Shown here one piece after another: positions 15,317 to 17,279 of a DNA stretch of 17,279 nt. The notes under the pieces are model-generated. The model saw nothing but the letters and a program-made list of their open reading frames with translations. It searched no databases and had not been told where the DNA came from. A program made the position numbers and the translations under genes. This DNA comes from an uncultured Clostridia bacterium (GTDB taxonomy: Bacteria; Bacillota; Clostridia; Lachnospirales; Lachnospiraceae). Every line of letters starts with the position of its first letter. Within the stretch, counting starts at the first letter, position 1. The stretch is from the NCBI GenBank assembly GCA_937896665.1, contig CALBNS010000005.1:1-17279 (forward strand). Direction: 5' to 3'.

Positions 15317-16102
15317 ATGAAGAAAAAATATTGTTTGATTTTTATTGTGACTGTTTCTGTTTTGTGTTTGTGTGCTTGCAATAATCTTGGGACATCTGAG
15401 AAGAAAAGTGGTACTTTAATCACAAATGGGGAATTGAGTTACGATGCAAATCATTCGGAAAGTGTCACAAATGGAGTCAAAGAGAAAGAAATTGTGTATG
15501 AAATTACAACCAACAGTGACTACAATAAGTTGGCATTTAGTTTTGATGAATTGATTCGAGATGCCGATTTGATTATGAAAATATCTATTCAGGATACGGT
15601 AGCGTTTATCGGAAGTAACGGAATGATACAAACAGAAATAACTCCGGTTGTAAAAGAAATATATAAAGGTTCTTATCATAATGAAAAACTCTATGTAAAT
15701 GGTGGCGAGATGCTTTACGAGGAGTTTTCTGAGAATGAAATTATTAAAAATGCTATTTCAGGACACGAAAATCCTAATGGTGATACAGATTTGAGTGGTA
15801 AGTATGTGAGGCAAATCGTTGACGAACAATATATTTTAAGTGCGGGAGAAGAATATATATTCTTTGCCCAAAAGAGAGAAGATACAAAACAATATTATTC
15901 GCTATATGCTTATCAAGGAACGTATAAAATAACAGAAGGAATGGTAGAAAATATTGCATTAAACAATGATGAACAATTAAAATGTGATTTAAATGCTATT
16001 TTTAGTAATTCATCTGAAACACCAGTAATTTCTGTGAATGAAAACAACGCTCTTATCACAACGGAAGACAATTTTGCGCAAAAGATTAAGGATTTCAATT
16101 AA
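15317..16102 (+). CDS. Lipoprotein of unknown function
   Basis: A 261-residue secreted lipoprotein. The signal peptide MKKKYCLIFIVTVSVLCLCAC ends in the lipobox LCAC, so Cys21 is the likely lipidated residue. A Ser/Thr/Asn-rich linker follows to about 75. The folded part contains DADLIMKISIQD (82-93), TEITPVVKEIYKGSY (106-120), YVNGGEML (126-133), SAGEEYIFFAQK (175-186) and YSLYAYQGTYKI (194-205). This succession resembles lipoproteins in which a strand-rich domain of the type "ADLIVKGKV - VEEVYKG - GEEYLLFL" is found in Clostridia; I know no established function. The ATG at 15317 has AAGGTG six bases upstream; a GTG at 15296 is an alternative without a better signal. Codon use is AT-richer than in the core genes, consistent with accessory DNA. 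Confidence 0.8.
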   Translation: MKKKYCLIFIVTVSVLCLCACNNLGTSEKKSGTLITNGELSYDANHSESVTNGVKEKEIVYEITTNSDYNKLAFSFDELIRDADLIMKISIQDTVAFIGSNGMIQTEITPVVKEIYKGSYHNEKLYVNGGEMLYEEFSENEIIKNAISGHENPNGDTDLSGKYVRQIVDEQYILSAGEEYIFFAQKREDTKQYYSLYAYQGTYKITEGMVENIALNNDEQLKCDLNAIFSNSSETPVISVNENNALITTEDNFAQKIKDFN

Positions 16103-16222
16103 ATTTTATATCTAATTTTCGATTATCCTTATAAACACTACACTTTCAAGCACTTTGAAGTATAGAAAAACACTCATTTTACCACGAATGAATGAGCCTT
16201 GATATGACACTAAAAATAACAT

Positions 16223-16259
16223 GGGAGATAGCACAAACATCTGTGTATCTCCCGTTTTT
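16223..16259. terminator. Terminator between the lipoprotein and the transposon remnant
   Basis: GGGAGATA (16223-16230) pairs with TATCTCCC (16246-16253); CACA/TGTG extends the stem past one bulged base. GTTTTTC follows on the plus strand. It also lies behind the convergent HTH_16 gene, so it may act in both directions. Confidence 0.8.
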
Positions 16260-16275
16260 CATTCATGTAATATGA

Positions 16276-16515
16276 TTACTTTACTCTGATTTCAAATTTC
16301 AAGATTGCTTTCATCATTTCTGTATGAATTTGACCTTTTAATTCTTCATCAACCTGCATAGTGATTTTACCGCTTTCAGAGTGGAAAAATGAATGCAAGC
16401 ATAATGTACAAATATAAGTGTCATAAAACTTCAAAATTCCTCTTATGGCAGTTTGGTTTCCGGCAGATGCTTTACATATTACTTCTGGTGTAGGATAGCC
16501 ATATTCTTTTCTCAT
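16276..16515 (-). CDS. HTH_16 protein of a Tn916-type conjugative transposon
   Basis: The 79-residue product matches from end to end the small helix-turn-helix proteins (HTH_16 family) encoded after the sigma factor gene in Tn916-like elements: YGYPTPEVICKASAGNQTAI (5-24), then ILKFYDTYICTL, and the typical end VDEELKGQIHTEMMKAILKFEI. Such proteins are thought to help regulate element transfer or excision. The coding frame looks complete, but no ribosome site precedes the ATG at 16515, and the frame is continuous with the truncated sigma gene upstream, separated by one TGA. Nothing else of the element (integrase, excisionase, transfer genes) is in view, so this is an inactive remnant unless more lies elsewhere. 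The recognition is from memory of the family. Confidence 0.7.
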   Translation of the reverse strand: MRKEYGYPTPEVICKASAGNQTAIRGILKFYDTYICTLCLHSFFHSESGKITMQVDEELKGQIHTEMMKAILKFEIRVK

Positions 16516-16536
16516 TTGATACTTGAATTTTGTAAT

Positions 16537-16623
16537 TCAAGACTTTACTGTGCATTTAATAACAGTTATCATCAAGGCATTAAATTGTATTCTAACGATA
16601 TGCTCGAAAGAAGATGTGCCCAT
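16537..16623 (-). pseudogene. Truncated sigma-70-like factor start of a Tn916-type element
   Basis: The frame from the ATG at 16623 is preceded by a very strong ribosome site (AAAGGAGGTGAAATT) and encodes only 28 residues, MGTSSFEHIVRIQFNALM and a short basic end, then TGA. This matches the first residues of the roughly 140-residue sigma factors of Tn916-like transposons. The helix-turn-helix part is absent, and the next element gene follows after about 20 bases. A perfect 8-bp inverted repeat CTTGAATT/AATTCAAG (16522-16541) lies exactly at the join, so a deletion ended at or created this hairpin. Confidence 0.55.
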
Positions 16624-16732
16624 AATTTCACCTCCTTTCTGCAAAACGCTGGAATCATATACATAAGATAGTTTGCATTTAGTACATTCCACCCATTTAT
16701 ATCGTTTTATAAAACGCAGAAAAGAAGGCATG

Positions 16733-16770
16733 AAAAAAAGCTCGCACAAAACATGAAGTCTGTACGAGCT
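16733..16770 (-). terminator. Rho-independent terminator on the minus strand
   Basis: Read on the minus strand, AGCTCGTACA pairs with TGTGCGAGCT (one G-U pair) around a 12-base loop, followed by seven T. It would stop transcripts coming from the right before the sigma-factor remnant, but no minus-strand gene is visible between it and the IS66 remnant. Confidence 0.75.
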
Positions 16771-16857
16771 ATGAAACTTGATTAAAAAAAACGGATTATA
16801 TTTTTATTTAGTCAATGATTGTAAGTTATTTAAGTTCTGTATAAAATCCAAACAATA

Positions 16858-17279
16858 GGTTCGTCCACAAAAGGAAAATATCTCACGAAATATGTGATCG
16901 ATGTCAAAACAGAAACCGTCGTAACGGAAGTGCGTATCTATGCAGATGAACAGGGATAATTCCATATCCGGGCACTGTACCACGGCGATGTTACCTATGG
17001 TGAGAATGTAAAGGCACTAGCAATCTCTCTTTACATCGAAGGGGTAATGGCAAATGACAGAATCGCAGCATTCCTAAACGCCGCAAGCGGGGATATCCTT
17101 GAACTTTCAGTCGGAAGTATTTATGGCTTCTGCAAAAAAAGTGGCTGGCGGATTTCGAAAGGAAAGCGGTCATCAGATGTATTGCTCCATACTGACCATC
17201 ATTGAAACCCTGAAACGAAGAAATCTGGGTATCATCGAAAACATCAAACAGTTATTCATGGGTGCACCGGCTATTTTCT
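16858..17279 (+). pseudogene. IS66-family transposase remnant, internally deleted
   Basis: The frame from 16858 reads through VIDVKTETVVTEVRIYADEQ, meets a TAA at 16957-16959, then continues RALYHGDVTYGENVKALAIS, YIEGVMANDRIAAFLNAASG and LSVGSIYGFC up to 17133. This is the middle of an IS66-like transposase. At the A7 run 17134-17140 the protein jumps, one frame over, to the C-terminal end: KKVAGGFRKESGHQMYCSIL, IIETLKRRNLGIIENIKQLF and GAPAIF, running to the window edge. The catalytic core and the N-terminal zinc region are missing, and the stop adds further damage, so no active enzyme can be made. Family recognition is from memory of Lachnospiraceae IS66-like proteins. The 3' end lies outside the window. 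Confidence 0.8.

Noticed and set aside
16624..16731. Cys-containing frame (KWVECTKC) before the sigma-factor start as a Cys-rich KTR protein of a conjugative element
   Set aside because: Only one Cys pair resembles that family, the second is missing, and the segment lies between the terminator and the sigma ribosome site, so it may be leader DNA that happens to be open.
1..17279. tRNA, rRNA or CRISPR array
   Set aside because: No cloverleaf-like segments, rRNA-like blocks or regularly spaced repeats were seen by eye in the intergenic regions.

Overview
The window looks like a chromosomal segment of a low-to-moderate GC Firmicute, most likely a Lachnospiraceae (Clostridia) species. The evidence is the SEC-C methionine aminopeptidase, the transketolase split into two overlapping genes, the dnaX-ybaB-recR order, the LysM/DUF5711/CvpA cluster, and uniformly strong AGGAGG-type ribosome sites. 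No database search was possible, so the taxon is inference.

Left edge (1-3935): the right end of an IS66-like insertion sequence (1-55) abuts an ABC-transporter operon on the + strand. The ATPase has lost its N-terminus and Walker A to the insertion. The permease is out of frame at a T run. The third gene, a lipoprotein, is intact. The three genes are joined by ATGA overlaps, so this is a decaying export or bacteriocin-type ABC operon.

Core (3948-14041): a bidirectional hairpin separates the lipoprotein from a convergent map gene (-). A strong promoter drives pfkA. Then come dnaX-ybaB-recR (replication clamp loader, nucleoid protein, recombination mediator), a promoter and the split transketolase pair, and a clear terminator. 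Next is a three-gene envelope cluster: a LysM protein whose cytoplasmic part resembles a catalytically dead MPN/JAB domain, a DUF5711-like membrane-anchored protein, and a CvpA-like membrane protein, closed by a strong terminator.

Right accessory region (14042-17279): this part is AT-rich and mobile. Two 40-bp direct repeats carrying GCAAA/TTTGC inverted repeats lie 807 bp apart. The right copy sits between divergent promoters for a minus-strand XRE regulator and a plus-strand 33-residue membrane peptide. The regulator appears frameshifted away from a multi-helix membrane domain. An unrecognised lipoprotein follows. Then come the remains of a Tn916-type conjugative transposon (a truncated sigma factor start and an HTH_16 protein) and an internally deleted IS66 transposase that runs off the window.

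The most interesting leads are the XRE/operator/33-residue peptide module and the pseudo-MPN-LysM protein. The commonest damage is a reading-frame change at a homopolymer run, seen in the permease, the XRE gene and the IS66 remnant.
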